Shown: one piece after another, positions 18,433-26,657 of the stretch
Numbering within the stretch: position 1 is the stretch's first letter
How the letters are laid out: each line of letters starts with the position of its first letter
Source: CALBPI01 sp039027435
Lineage (GTDB): Bacteria; Pseudomonadota; Gammaproteobacteria; Steroidobacterales; Woeseiaceae
DNA: 64,000 bases
Direction: 5' to 3'
Assembly: GCA_039027435.1 (NCBI GenBank)
Contig: JBCCKF010000010.1
Coordinates: 82,436-146,435 of the forward strand
The notes under the pieces: model-generated
Told to the model about the DNA's origin: nothing
Seen by the model: only the letters and a program-made list of their open reading frames with translations
Database searches by the model: none
Program-made: the position numbers and the translations under genes

Positions 18433-19361
18433 CAGCACTCCCGTGGACTGCCGATCTGAGCACTGCGCTCTCCCGGAGAATCGAAGCCCGGCGATTGAGC
18501 CACGCATTACTGATTTCCGGTCCATCAGGCGTCGGGAAACAAAGGCTCACCGAGCACGTGGTTGCATCGCTGCTCGACATGCCCGCTCCACAGGAGCTCG
18601 CTGTCGCCGTGCAATCTGCACCTGACTTGATGCTTGTTGTGCCGGAAGAAAAAAAGACAACCATATCCATAGACCAGGTCCGAGAGCTGGGCCAATGGAT
18701 GACATTGTCGAGTCATGGCCCGTCTGGAAAGGTCGCCGTCATTGTGCCGGCCGAATCCATGACAATCGCGGCGGCAAACGCCTTGCTGAAGACCCTCGAA
18801 GAGCCCGTACCAGAGCGTTGGTTGGTCTTGCTCAGTAATGAACCCAGCCGCCTTCCAGCGACGGTACTGAGTCGTTGTGAACGTGTTGCTGTCGAGCCAC
18901 CACCACCTAAAGCCGCACTCGAATGGCTTGTCAGTCAGGGGCACGAGCCCAAAATCGCAGGAGAGGCGCTAGCCTGGACCAATGGTTCGCCGTTAGATGC
19001 CAGCTCAGTGATATCGAGCGGCAAGATGGAGACCCTGAGCCGCCTGCGCGAAGGTCTGCAAGGTCTACTTTCGAGACGAGGCTCACGGTTTGAACTGGCG
19101 GGTCAGCTGGAGGGGCTGGAGTTTGCAGAGATCCTGAATGCGCTTCGAAAAACTGCGATCGAGCTCATCAGAGCTCGAAATGGCGTGGAAATGGGAATCA
19201 CGTCAGACTTTTCAGGTTATGTCATAGACCTTAGAGGGCTCTTTTGTTATCTAGATGTCCTGAATAAGGCGACACGCCTGCAGAGCGGCAGCTTTAATGT
19301 AGAGCTGATGCTGGAGAACCTGCTTGCACCATGGACGCAAGGATTCTCACAAGCAGCATAA
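18429..19361 (+). CDS. holB: DNA polymerase III delta-prime subunit
   Basis: About 310-residue clamp-loader subunit. It has SGPSGVGK (P-loop like), ANALLKTLEEPVPERWLVLLSN and SRCERV (the sensor 1/SRC region). The four-cysteine zinc module seen after helix 2 in E. coli HolB is absent: that stretch (LDMPAPQELAVAV) has no cysteine. GTG 18429 overlaps the tmk stop as GTGA; GTG 18417 is an alternative. The position tmk-holB-pilZ is standard. Confidence 0.92.
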   Translation: MTALPWTADLSTALSRRIEARRLSHALLISGPSGVGKQRLTEHVVASLLDMPAPQELAVAVQSAPDLMLVVPEEKKTTISIDQVRELGQWMTLSSHGPSGKVAVIVPAESMTIAAANALLKTLEEPVPERWLVLLSNEPSRLPATVLSRCERVAVEPPPPKAALEWLVSQGHEPKIAGEALAWTNGSPLDASSVISSGKMETLSRLREGLQGLLSRRGSRFELAGQLEGLEFAEILNALRKTAIELIRARNGVEMGITSDFSGYVIDLRGLFCYLDVLNKATRLQSGSFNVELMLENLLAPWTQGFSQAA

Positions 19362-19392
19362 CCGCAATGTTAAATCGAAGATTGACGGACAC

Positions 19393-19731
19393 ATGACGAA
19401 ACCAGGCCTTCTGCAACTGACCATCAAGGACAAAAGCGCGCTCTACCTCGCGTATATGCCCTTTGTGAAGAATGGCGGGTTGTTTATTCCGACCAACAGT
19501 TCTTATCGGCTTGGTGATGAAGTCTTTATGCTGTTGAACCTTATGGGCGAGGACGAGCGCCTCCCGGTGGCTGGTAAGGTCATCTGGATTACGCCCAAAG
19601 GTGCGCAGGGGCAGCGTACCGCGGGTATCGGCGTTCAGTTTTCGGAACAGGATCAGGGTAATACGATGAAGAAAATCGAGAATTACCTGGCCGGCGCGCT
19701 TGGGGGCGACAAAGCGACACACACCATGTAG
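19393..19731 (+). CDS. pilZ: PilZ domain protein (type IV pilus assembly type)
   Basis: 112 residues from ATG 19393; the longer frame from TTG 19324 lies inside holB. The body matches the PilZ found next to holB in gammaproteobacteria: LYLAYMPFVKNGGLFIPT, GDEVFMLLNL, VIWITPKGAQ, AGIGVQFS. The N-terminal RxxxR c-di-GMP motif is missing, as in PilZ itself, which works with PilB/FimX in pilus biogenesis rather than binding c-di-GMP directly. Convergent with the following rhodanese gene. Confidence 0.9.
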   Translation: MTKPGLLQLTIKDKSALYLAYMPFVKNGGLFIPTNSSYRLGDEVFMLLNLMGEDERLPVAGKVIWITPKGAQGQRTAGIGVQFSEQDQGNTMKKIENYLAGALGGDKATHTM

Positions 19732-19751
19732 CGACTGTAGGCCGGGGCGTC

Positions 19752-20789
19752 TCAGCCTTGTGCCAGACCGCCCTTCAAGACGAACGTCTTAAATCCTCGC
19801 TCATTCATGATGTAGGCGCCTGCCGAACTGCGTCGGCCGGTATCGCAACACACGACGTAAGGCGTTGCTGGATTCAGTGTGCTTAGCTTCAGGCGAATGA
19901 AGTAAAGCGGCATATTGACCGCTCCGGGCTTGCTAAAGTTCTGGAATTCACTGGGCAATCGCACATCCAGCCAAACGCCACCTTTATCGACGATTTGCTG
20001 CGCCTCGGCCATGTCGACCCACTCAAGCATGGGTTCGTTCAGCAGTGTGCGAAAATCATCCTTATTGAGCCGCATAACAGCCCCATCCGTGGCCATGGTC
20101 ACCGTTGCATTACGCTTGGAATCGGCGATTAGCGCTTCCTCACCGAATGTGTCGCCGACATGTAGCTCCGCAAGTCGGATGCCTTCGCGGTTCAGGGGCG
20201 TCTCACGTGTCACAACAGCTGTGCCTCGGGTCAGAACATAGAAGAAATCACCGTCGGTTCCCTGTTTGATGATCTGGTCACCAGCCTTAAAGTTAACCTG
20301 CTGCATCCGCATGAAAATCGCCTGGATGTTGGCTGGCGGAATCTTATGAAACGCCTTGCTGCGAAGCAGCTTCGTCATCCAGTCGTCACCGGTCTCAATC
20401 TCCTCCTGAAACTCGCCAACCTCGTAGGTGCCGGTTTGATCCCAGGTCAGCATCACATCCAGCAAATCACTATCGATCTGCAGGTAGGAAACTCGGTCTT
20501 TGGCTCTTGCGCTATAGCGACGCGGCAGTAGCGGCGCTAACGGGTTTCTTGTGCGCGGCGACCCGCCATCCAAAATCTCGACAACGCTGCCTTGCTCAAT
20601 AAGCTCAACGGTGCCACTGACGATGTAGTAGGTCTTTTTCTCCGTATCGCCTTCGCTGAAAAGTAGCTGGGAAGGCTCGAGTGTCCGCACCAGCGTCTTC
20701 TTTGCCAGTGCGGTCAGGTTCTCGGCCTTCAACCCATCCAGTGGAGAGAATCTCCGAAGATCGTCGATTTTTAGTGTGTTTTCGGTCAT
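19752..20789 (-). CDS. Double cNMP-binding domain protein with C-terminal rhodanese
   Basis: 345 residues. Two CRP-like beta-roll domains (about 14-120 and 145-250); the second has GDFFYVLTRGTAVV and HVGDTFGEEALIADSKRNATV, close to a functional nucleotide pocket. A rhodanese domain follows (about 262-345) with GVWLDVR and the active-site loop C-D-T-G-R-R starting at Cys315, so the sulfur-transfer cysteine is intact. No DNA-binding helix-turn-helix, so it is not a transcription factor of CRP type. Likely a cytoplasmic cyclic-nucleotide-responsive sulfurtransferase; substrate unknown. Confidence 0.85.
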   Translation of the reverse strand: MTENTLKIDDLRRFSPLDGLKAENLTALAKKTLVRTLEPSQLLFSEGDTEKKTYYIVSGTVELIEQGSVVEILDGGSPRTRNPLAPLLPRRYSARAKDRVSYLQIDSDLLDVMLTWDQTGTYEVGEFQEEIETGDDWMTKLLRSKAFHKIPPANIQAIFMRMQQVNFKAGDQIIKQGTDGDFFYVLTRGTAVVTRETPLNREGIRLAELHVGDTFGEEALIADSKRNATVTMATDGAVMRLNKDDFRTLLNEPMLEWVDMAEAQQIVDKGGVWLDVRLPSEFQNFSKPGAVNMPLYFIRLKLSTLNPATPYVVCCDTGRRSSAGAYIMNERGFKTFVLKGGLAQG

Positions 20790-20847
20790 CTGGAAGCTTC
20801 AACGTGCGCGCGCAGTCTAACACTCTGCGAAGCGCGCAGCTCGCACA

Positions 20848-22884
20848 TCAACGCGCGTTGGCTCGCTCCTCGAATGCGTTCCAGGCGTCATCATCGGGTC
20901 GGAATCGATCGCCATGGGTATCTGCCAACTGATCCAGCGCTTGTCTAACCTCCTTGACACCTCTTTCACGACAATAATGCAACGGTCCGCCGCGGAAAGG
21001 CGCGAAACCGGTTCCAAAAATGACACCTGCATCCAATAAATCATCTTCTTCGACGACACCCTCGGCCCGACAGTTCACTGCCTCGTTGACCATCGAGAGA
21101 ATCAGTCGATCTGTTATGTCGGGTGGGGCGGCGTCGCCTTGGCCAGGTTTCACCGGTTTTCCGTCGATCCATTCGTAAAAACCTTTGCCGGTCTTGCGCC
21201 CCAGATCGCCAGCCTCGACCATGCTCGCAAGCTTGCTGCTATCGGCCTCGTCGCCGCCGAGAATACGAGCGACGCTCAGGCCAACGTCCAAACCGACCGA
21301 ATCGGCAAGCTCTACGGGGCCCATCGGCATTCCGAAAGTAACCGCGGCATCATCTATCGCGGGAAGTGCCACTCCGGATTCCGCGAGGCGAAACGCCTCA
21401 CCCATATAGGGCGCGAGTATGCGATTAACAACGAAGCCCGGCGCACTACTGCAGACCAACGGTGACTTGCCGATCCGCTTGACGAAGTCGGTGCCGATAT
21501 CAATCGCACCTTGTGCCGTATCCGAACTCTTGATGACCTCAACGAGTGGCATCATCGCGACCGGATTAAAGAAGTGGATACCGATGAACCGTTGCGGCTC
21601 CGGAAGGCGCTCACGCAGCGTTTCAAGCGGAATACTGCTCGTATTCGTCGCGAGCAGGGAACCGGCCTTCATCTTCGGAACCACTTGATCGTAGAGCGCC
21701 AGTTTGGCGTCGAGGTTCTCAAAGATCGCCTCGATAACAAGGTCGGCTTCGGCGACATGGGCAGCCTCAACATCCGCGACTAATCTCGTCGAAACCTCTT
21801 GTCGTTCTTGCGCGTCACGAACGCGCCGATCAAACAACTTCTGGGCGCGCTCAATCGCAGGGGTAATGTACTTCTCTTCGCGATCCTGAAGCGAAACCTG
21901 CATCCCTTGCAGAGCACACCAGGCAGCGATATCGCCGCCCATGACTCCAGCACCGATGACATGTACACGCGAGACGCGGTGCTCAGGCTTCCCGCCCTGC
22001 GCCTTTAGCGCGTTTTGCAAGAAGAAAACACGTACCAGGTTCTGTGCGGTCTGTCCGACCATGAGCCGCGCAATCGAACGAGCCTCGGCTTCATAGCCAC
22101 GACGAACACTGGCGCCATGCTGTCGCCACAAGTCGACAATCGCGAATGGGGCCGGATAGTGATCAGGCCGCGCTTTTGCACGAGTTTCGTCCTCGATCTT
22201 GCCCGCAATGAAGCCACGAATCGGCGCAAAATTAAGCAGGCGTTGCATGAAGGGCGCCTGACGCAGTGCTGGCTGGTCGTTGGCAATCGATACTGCGGCA
22301 TCACGCGTCTGGTCTCGGGGTACTACCCGATCCAACAAGCCGATGCGTTGTGCCTTTGCGGGCGTCAAGGACTTTCCGGTCAGCATGAGTGGCAACGCTT
22401 CGGTGACACCCGCAAGTTGAACCGCACGCACAGTCCCGCCGAATCCGGGGTGAATACCGAGTTTCACTTCTGGGAGACCGATCACCTTCTTATCCGTCTC
22501 TGCAGCGATGCGATAATGGCAGGCCATAGCGAGTTCGAGTCCGCCGCCGAGCGCATACCCGTCGACGATGGCGACGGTCGGAAAGACGGCATGCTCAAGC
22601 CGGTCGAGAACTTGCTGCCCAAGGCGCACCAGTTCATACGCCTGTTGCTCGTTTTCGAGCACGGTGAACTCGTTGATGTCGGCACCCATGATGAATCCGC
22701 TCTTCTTCGCCGAGCTGATCATCAGTGCTTTGGGTGGATTGGTGTACGCCTCATCGAGCAGAGCATCCAATTCCTGCAAGACAGGCCCGCTCAACACGTT
22801 GGCGCCGCTGTCTGCCTTATCGATGGTAAGCCAGAGTCGATTGTCGGCATCGCGCTCTGCACGCCAGTGCTCAAACGTCTTCAT
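20848..22884 (-). CDS. fadJ: Multifunctional fatty-acid oxidation protein (FadJ type)
   Basis: 678 residues: enoyl-CoA hydratase/isomerase domain (1-190) with GADINEF, ALGGGLELAMACHYRIA and LPEVKLGIHPGFGG, including both expected glutamates, then 3-hydroxyacyl-CoA dehydrogenase domains with the NAD loop VIGAGVMGGDIAAW near residue 310 and IGIHFFNPVAMMPLVEV. It performs the hydration and dehydrogenation steps of beta-oxidation. No thiolase gene (fadI/fadA) is adjacent, unlike the common operon. Slightly shorter than E. coli FadJ (714). Confidence 0.92.
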   Translation of the reverse strand: MKTFEHWRAERDADNRLWLTIDKADSGANVLSGPVLQELDALLDEAYTNPPKALMISSAKKSGFIMGADINEFTVLENEQQAYELVRLGQQVLDRLEHAVFPTVAIVDGYALGGGLELAMACHYRIAAETDKKVIGLPEVKLGIHPGFGGTVRAVQLAGVTEALPLMLTGKSLTPAKAQRIGLLDRVVPRDQTRDAAVSIANDQPALRQAPFMQRLLNFAPIRGFIAGKIEDETRAKARPDHYPAPFAIVDLWRQHGASVRRGYEAEARSIARLMVGQTAQNLVRVFFLQNALKAQGGKPEHRVSRVHVIGAGVMGGDIAAWCALQGMQVSLQDREEKYITPAIERAQKLFDRRVRDAQERQEVSTRLVADVEAAHVAEADLVIEAIFENLDAKLALYDQVVPKMKAGSLLATNTSSIPLETLRERLPEPQRFIGIHFFNPVAMMPLVEVIKSSDTAQGAIDIGTDFVKRIGKSPLVCSSAPGFVVNRILAPYMGEAFRLAESGVALPAIDDAAVTFGMPMGPVELADSVGLDVGLSVARILGGDEADSSKLASMVEAGDLGRKTGKGFYEWIDGKPVKPGQGDAAPPDITDRLILSMVNEAVNCRAEGVVEEDDLLDAGVIFGTGFAPFRGGPLHYCRERGVKEVRQALDQLADTHGDRFRPDDDAWNAFEERANAR

Positions 22885-22899
22885 TTTTGTCCCCTGAAT

Positions 22900-23637
22900 T
22901 CAAGTCGTGACGGTGAAGTCACACACCAATGGAAGGTGATCGGATAGCTGCACATCCGGGATTTCGAAGTGATCGATCTGGATCCCGGGTTGATAAAGAA
23001 TAAAGTCCAGTTCTTTGCGTGGGCCGCGGCTTGGATAGGATGGCAATGCGCCGGTATTGGCGCTCTCCAGCCCGGCCGCTTTCTGGAAAAGATAAATCTC
23101 GTTTTGTCCCCAGAACGTGTTGAAGTCACCCACCACCATCGCGGGTTTGGTGCTCTCGGCAACGAGGTCATACAGGTGCCGGAGCTGTAGGTGGCGGTGG
23201 CGGTATTTCAGCGACAGGTGGACCAGAAAGATCGCTACATCGTCCAGCTCCAGTTCGATAATGAGCTTCTTGATGCCCGTATCGAAATAATGAAATCGCT
23301 CGTTATGAATGGTGGGAGCCGCGAGAAACGCGTTGCCTTGTTTCCGCAGTATGGGTACGACCTGATTGATCGATCCTGCGCCATATTTCGTTTCATAAGA
23401 GCTATGGTGCCCGAGCGCCTCAGCGATCAGTTCTGCCTGATTCACGTTGCGCGAGCGAATCGAACCGGTATCGACTTCGATCAAACCGACGATGTCGGGA
23501 TTCAGCGATTTAAGGAACTCGATCAGTTTGTCCAGATGCCCGGCATTACCCAAGACGTATCCGGCGCCAGGCACCGGTAGGTGAGTGGACAAGCCTGAGC
23601 CGACGCCATATCGAATGTTATAGAGGACCAGCCGCAT
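22900..23637 (-). CDS. Endonuclease/exonuclease/phosphatase family protein
   Basis: 245 residues. N-terminal LVLYNIRYG, then DIVGLIEVD (metal-binding Glu), VVGDFNTFWG (catalytic Asp-x-Asn) and a C-terminal LSDHLPLVCDF (Asp-His). These are the EEP-superfamily motifs, so an active metal-dependent phosphoesterase is likely; nucleic acid, sphingolipid or phosphoinositide substrates are all possible. No signal peptide. It lies 15 bases downstream of where fadJ starts (same strand) and is divergent from the TIR-like gene. Confidence 0.88.
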   Translation of the reverse strand: MRLVLYNIRYGVGSGLSTHLPVPGAGYVLGNAGHLDKLIEFLKSLNPDIVGLIEVDTGSIRSRNVNQAELIAEALGHHSSYETKYGAGSINQVVPILRKQGNAFLAAPTIHNERFHYFDTGIKKLIIELELDDVAIFLVHLSLKYRHRHLQLRHLYDLVAESTKPAMVVGDFNTFWGQNEIYLFQKAAGLESANTGALPSYPSRGPRKELDFILYQPGIQIDHFEIPDVQLSDHLPLVCDFTVTT

Positions 23638-23749
23638 CGGTTGGTTAATCCGGAGCTTACAAGTTCGCGTAGTTTACCGGGAAATGTCGCCAAACAGTTG
23701 GGTACATGGTTACAATTTGCCGAGATCGAGAGTTTCCGCGGGGGCGTAC

Positions 23750-24196
23750 ATGTCAGAGCACAACCCGATTCGCGTATTTGTGAGTCATCTGTTCACTGCA
23801 GACGCCGATTACCTGCGTGTATTCGAGTATCTCGAGAGCGTCGATCGGTTCTACTACATCAACGTCAGTGAGCCCGACATCAAGCCCGTAGGCGGGATGG
23901 AAGCTTACAAGGATGAGCTGCGACGCCAGATTAACGAGAGCGAGGTCATTGTCCTCTTGATGCCGATCTGGAAGGAGAAGCGGGACTGGGCCGAGTTCCA
24001 AATCAATGCGGCGAAAGCCATGGGCAAGCCAATACTGCTGATCCACGCGTTTGGACGTACGACAGTGACTCCCGGCGACCTCTCGGAGCGTGCAGACGAC
24101 ACCGTCGACTGGAACGAGCGTGAGATGGTGGACGCTCTGAAACGCCTGGCGCGGAATGAGGACACTCAGCGCTGGGAAGTCATCGACTTCCCCTGA
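23750..24196 (+). CDS. TIR-like domain protein (MTH538/DUF1863 type)
   Basis: 148 residues from ATG 23750, which follows a GGGGG tract; the longer in-frame start at 23684 adds non-conserved sequence. Single domain: RVFVSHLFTADADY, then ESEVIVLLMPIW, WAEFQINAAKAMGKPILLIHA. The WxE-type glutamate (Glu82) and the GKPI strand fit TIR-like flavodoxin-fold proteins that signal or cleave NAD. It stands alone, divergent from the EEP phosphoesterase and just before glpQ. The short distance (11 bases) to glpQ suggests co-transcription. Could be a Thoeris ThsB-like sensor, but no ThsA-like partner is seen nearby. Confidence 0.75.
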   Translation: MSEHNPIRVFVSHLFTADADYLRVFEYLESVDRFYYINVSEPDIKPVGGMEAYKDELRRQINESEVIVLLMPIWKEKRDWAEFQINAAKAMGKPILLIHAFGRTTVTPGDLSERADDTVDWNEREMVDALKRLARNEDTQRWEVIDFP

Positions 24197-24207
24197 CGGC
24201 GACAGGC

Positions 24208-25182
24208 GTGGCTGGACCCAGACCGAAGCGTTTTGCGATGCCGATCGTCATCGCACATAGAGGCGCTTCAGGATACCTCCCCGAACACTCTTTGGCGGCA
24301 AAAGCACTTGCGCACGCGAGCGGCGCCGCATTTCTCGAACAGGATGTCGTCGCTACACGAGACGATAAGTGTGTCGTCTTGCACGACATCCACGTGGATC
24401 GGGTTACCGACGTTGCCGTTCGGTTCCCGGATCGTGCGCGTGCCGATGGCAGGTTCTACGCTCGCGACTTTGACTTGAGTGAACTGAAGCAACTTCGCCT
24501 GACCGAACGTACGGATGCATCCGGCAATCCGGTGTTCCCTGAACGGTTTCCAGCCGGGCCCACCGGTCTTACGATCCCCACGCTCGGTGAGGAGCTTGCT
24601 CTGATCAAAGGACTGAACCATTCGACAGGGCGACAAGTGGGTGTTTATCCCGAAATCAAGAAACCCGCCTGGCATCACAAGGAGGGCGTCGATCTGGCTG
24701 GTCTGGTCCTCGATGTTCTTGCCGAATACGGCTATCGTGACGTGCCTGAGGAGGTTTTCCTTCAGTGTTTTGATCTGAATGAAAACATAAGGATACGAGA
24801 CGAATTTAATCCCCGTTATCCAATGGTTCAGCTCATTGCCGATGATGCCTGGGGAGAATCTGATACACGTTACGGTGAGTTGTTGACCGAGTCGGGGTTG
24901 CTCGGACTCAAGGGTGTGGTCGATGCGATCGGTCCGTGGATTCAGCAACTGTACACAGTAGACAACAGCGTTATTTTAGAAACGCCTCTTGTTGAGTGGG
25001 CGCACGGTCTCGAATTGCAGGTGCATCCTTATACCCTGCGGCGAGATGCGCTACCTGAAGGCTTCTCCGACTTCCGGGCGCTACATCAGTGGGTAACGAC
25101 ACGAGGTATCGATGGCGTATTCTCTGATTTTGCAGATGTCAGCGTTTCGTTATTTACCGAATTGGGTGCGGAAAACCTATGA
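24208..25182 (+). CDS. glpQ: Glycerophosphodiester phosphodiesterase, GlpQ type, without signal peptide
   Basis: 324 residues. Hydrolyses glycerophosphodiesters to glycerol-3-phosphate and alcohol. VIAHRGASGYLPEHS carries the catalytic His and the Glu-His pair; LEQDVVATRDDKCVVLHD holds the metal and catalytic His; ADGRFYARDFDLSELKQL is GlpQ-like. E. coli GlpQ is periplasmic, but here the domain starts at about residue 12, so the enzyme is predicted cytoplasmic. ATG 24238 is a possible alternative start. Overlaps the next gene by four bases. Confidence 0.92.
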   Translation: MAGPRPKRFAMPIVIAHRGASGYLPEHSLAAKALAHASGAAFLEQDVVATRDDKCVVLHDIHVDRVTDVAVRFPDRARADGRFYARDFDLSELKQLRLTERTDASGNPVFPERFPAGPTGLTIPTLGEELALIKGLNHSTGRQVGVYPEIKKPAWHHKEGVDLAGLVLDVLAEYGYRDVPEEVFLQCFDLNENIRIRDEFNPRYPMVQLIADDAWGESDTRYGELLTESGLLGLKGVVDAIGPWIQQLYTVDNSVILETPLVEWAHGLELQVHPYTLRRDALPEGFSDFRALHQWVTTRGIDGVFSDFADVSVSLFTELGAENL

Positions 25183-26657
25183 GCTCAATTAATTCGTCAG
25201 TCACGGCGCGTGCACATCGTGCGTTGATACAGCCGGTATTGGACGGGCCGAAAGGGCCTGAGACTGCGGCGATCTTCGATTTTGATGGCACGATCATTGC
25301 CGGATACTCGGCGACCGTGTTTGTTCGGGAGCAGCTTCGCAGGGGAGACTTCACTCTGGCTCAGCTGACCGAGATGGTCAGCACCATGACCCGATTTGGG
25401 CTGGGCAATATCGGCTTCTCCGCAATGATGGCGAGCGCGATGCAATTTCTTCGTGATACGCCTGAGGACGACTATGCCGCCTTTGCAGACGACGTCTTCC
25501 ACAAGCACATAGCCCGACTGATCTATCCCGAAACTCGCGCGCTGATCGAAGCGCATCAGGAAATGGGCCATTCGGTTGCCATTGTGTCGTCCGCAACGCC
25601 GTATCAGTTGCGCGAAGCCGCGGCGGAACTGGGGATCGAGGATGTATACTGTACACAGTTGAAGGTGGTCGATGGGAAGTTCACCGGCGAGGTCGTCAGA
25701 CCCACTTGTTTCGGCCCGGGAAAAGTCACCGCAGCCCATGATCTGGCTAAAAAAACCGGCGCAGACCTTGGGAAAAGCTATTTTTATTCAGACAGTTATG
25801 ACGATATCGAACTTCTGGAGACCGTACGTTTCCCGCGCGTCCTGAACCCCAGTCGCCGGCTTCGCGAAGTGGCGGAGCAAAGAGGCTGGCCCATTCACGC
25901 ATTCCGCTCACGAGGCAGGGCCAAGGCGTCGGAGTGGGTGCGTTCGGCCGCGGCCACGGGCAGTCTGGCCGGAGCATTTTTGGCAGGACTCCCGATTCTC
26001 GCGCTGACGCGGTCGAAACGAAAAATGCAGAACTTTTCGCTCGCAATGTTTACCGAGACTGCGAGCGCATTGATCGGGATGGAGATGGAAGTCCGGGGCG
26101 AGGAAAACCTCTGGAAACATCGACCGGCGGTTTTCGTGTTCAACCACCAAAGCAAGGCCGATTTACTGGTGATTCTGAAGCTGCTTCGCCAAGACGTGGC
26201 AGGTGTCGGCAAGAAGGAAATCCGGAATATGCCGATCATCGGCCAGGTTCTGGAGTTTGGTGGCGCCGTCCTGATCGACCGAAAGAACTCTAAAAGCGCC
26301 ATCGAGGCTATGAAGCCGCTTGTTGATGTCATTCAGAAGGAGGGCAAGTCGGTGGTCATTGCCCCGGAGGGAACGCGATCGCCGACGGGCCGATTACTGC
26401 CTTTCAAGAAGGGCGCGTTCCACCTCGCAATGCAGGCCGGTGTGCCGATCGTGCCGGTAGTCATTCACAACAGCATGGACGTCGCCCCAAAGGGAGACTT
26501 TGTGTTTCGACCCGCGAAGGTCGTCGTTGACGTTCTGCCACCGATTTCGACCAAGCGCTGGACAGGCAGAAAGATGAGCGAGCACACGAATGCGGTTCGC
26601 CAGCGCTTCCTGGATGCGTTGGAGCAAGGCGACGATAGCGTGGAGGAGCTCGCTTGA
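25179..26657 (+). CDS. HAD-IB phosphatase / 1-acylglycerol-3-phosphate acyltransferase fusion
   Basis: 492 residues with two domains. Residues about 30-245: HAD-IB hydrolase with nucleophile motif FDFDGTI, VSSATP (motif II) and YSDSYDD (motif IV), resembling phosphoserine-phosphatase-like lipid phosphatases. Residues about 285-480: PlsC acyltransferase with NHQSKADL (His323-x4-Asp), IDRKNS, APEGTRSPTG and GVPIVPVVI. The fusion could dephosphorylate one lipid intermediate and acylate lysophosphatidate. Coupled to glpQ upstream and the PlsB-like gene downstream, so it works in phospholipid synthesis or recycling at the inner membrane. Confidence 0.93.
   Translation: MSSINSSVTARAHRALIQPVLDGPKGPETAAIFDFDGTIIAGYSATVFVREQLRRGDFTLAQLTEMVSTMTRFGLGNIGFSAMMASAMQFLRDTPEDDYAAFADDVFHKHIARLIYPETRALIEAHQEMGHSVAIVSSATPYQLREAAAELGIEDVYCTQLKVVDGKFTGEVVRPTCFGPGKVTAAHDLAKKTGADLGKSYFYSDSYDDIELLETVRFPRVLNPSRRLREVAEQRGWPIHAFRSRGRAKASEWVRSAAATGSLAGAFLAGLPILALTRSKRKMQNFSLAMFTETASALIGMEMEVRGEENLWKHRPAVFVFNHQSKADLLVILKLLRQDVAGVGKKEIRNMPIIGQVLEFGGAVLIDRKNSKSAIEAMKPLVDVIQKEGKSVVIAPEGTRSPTGRLLPFKKGAFHLAMQAGVPIVPVVIHNSMDVAPKGDFVFRPAKVVVDVLPPISTKRWTGRKMSEHTNAVRQRFLDALEQGDDSVEELA
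26642..26646 (+). promoter_or_regulatory. Strong ribosome-binding site fixing a TTG start
   Basis: GGAGG lies seven bases before TTG 26654, which itself overlaps the stop of the preceding gene as TTGA. No in-frame ATG nearby gives better spacing. Confidence 0.6.

Noticed and set aside
23684..23749. Upstream extension of the TIR-like protein
   Set aside because: Sequence is not conserved-looking and the ATG at 23750 has a G-rich ribosome site and directly precedes the first strand of the domain.
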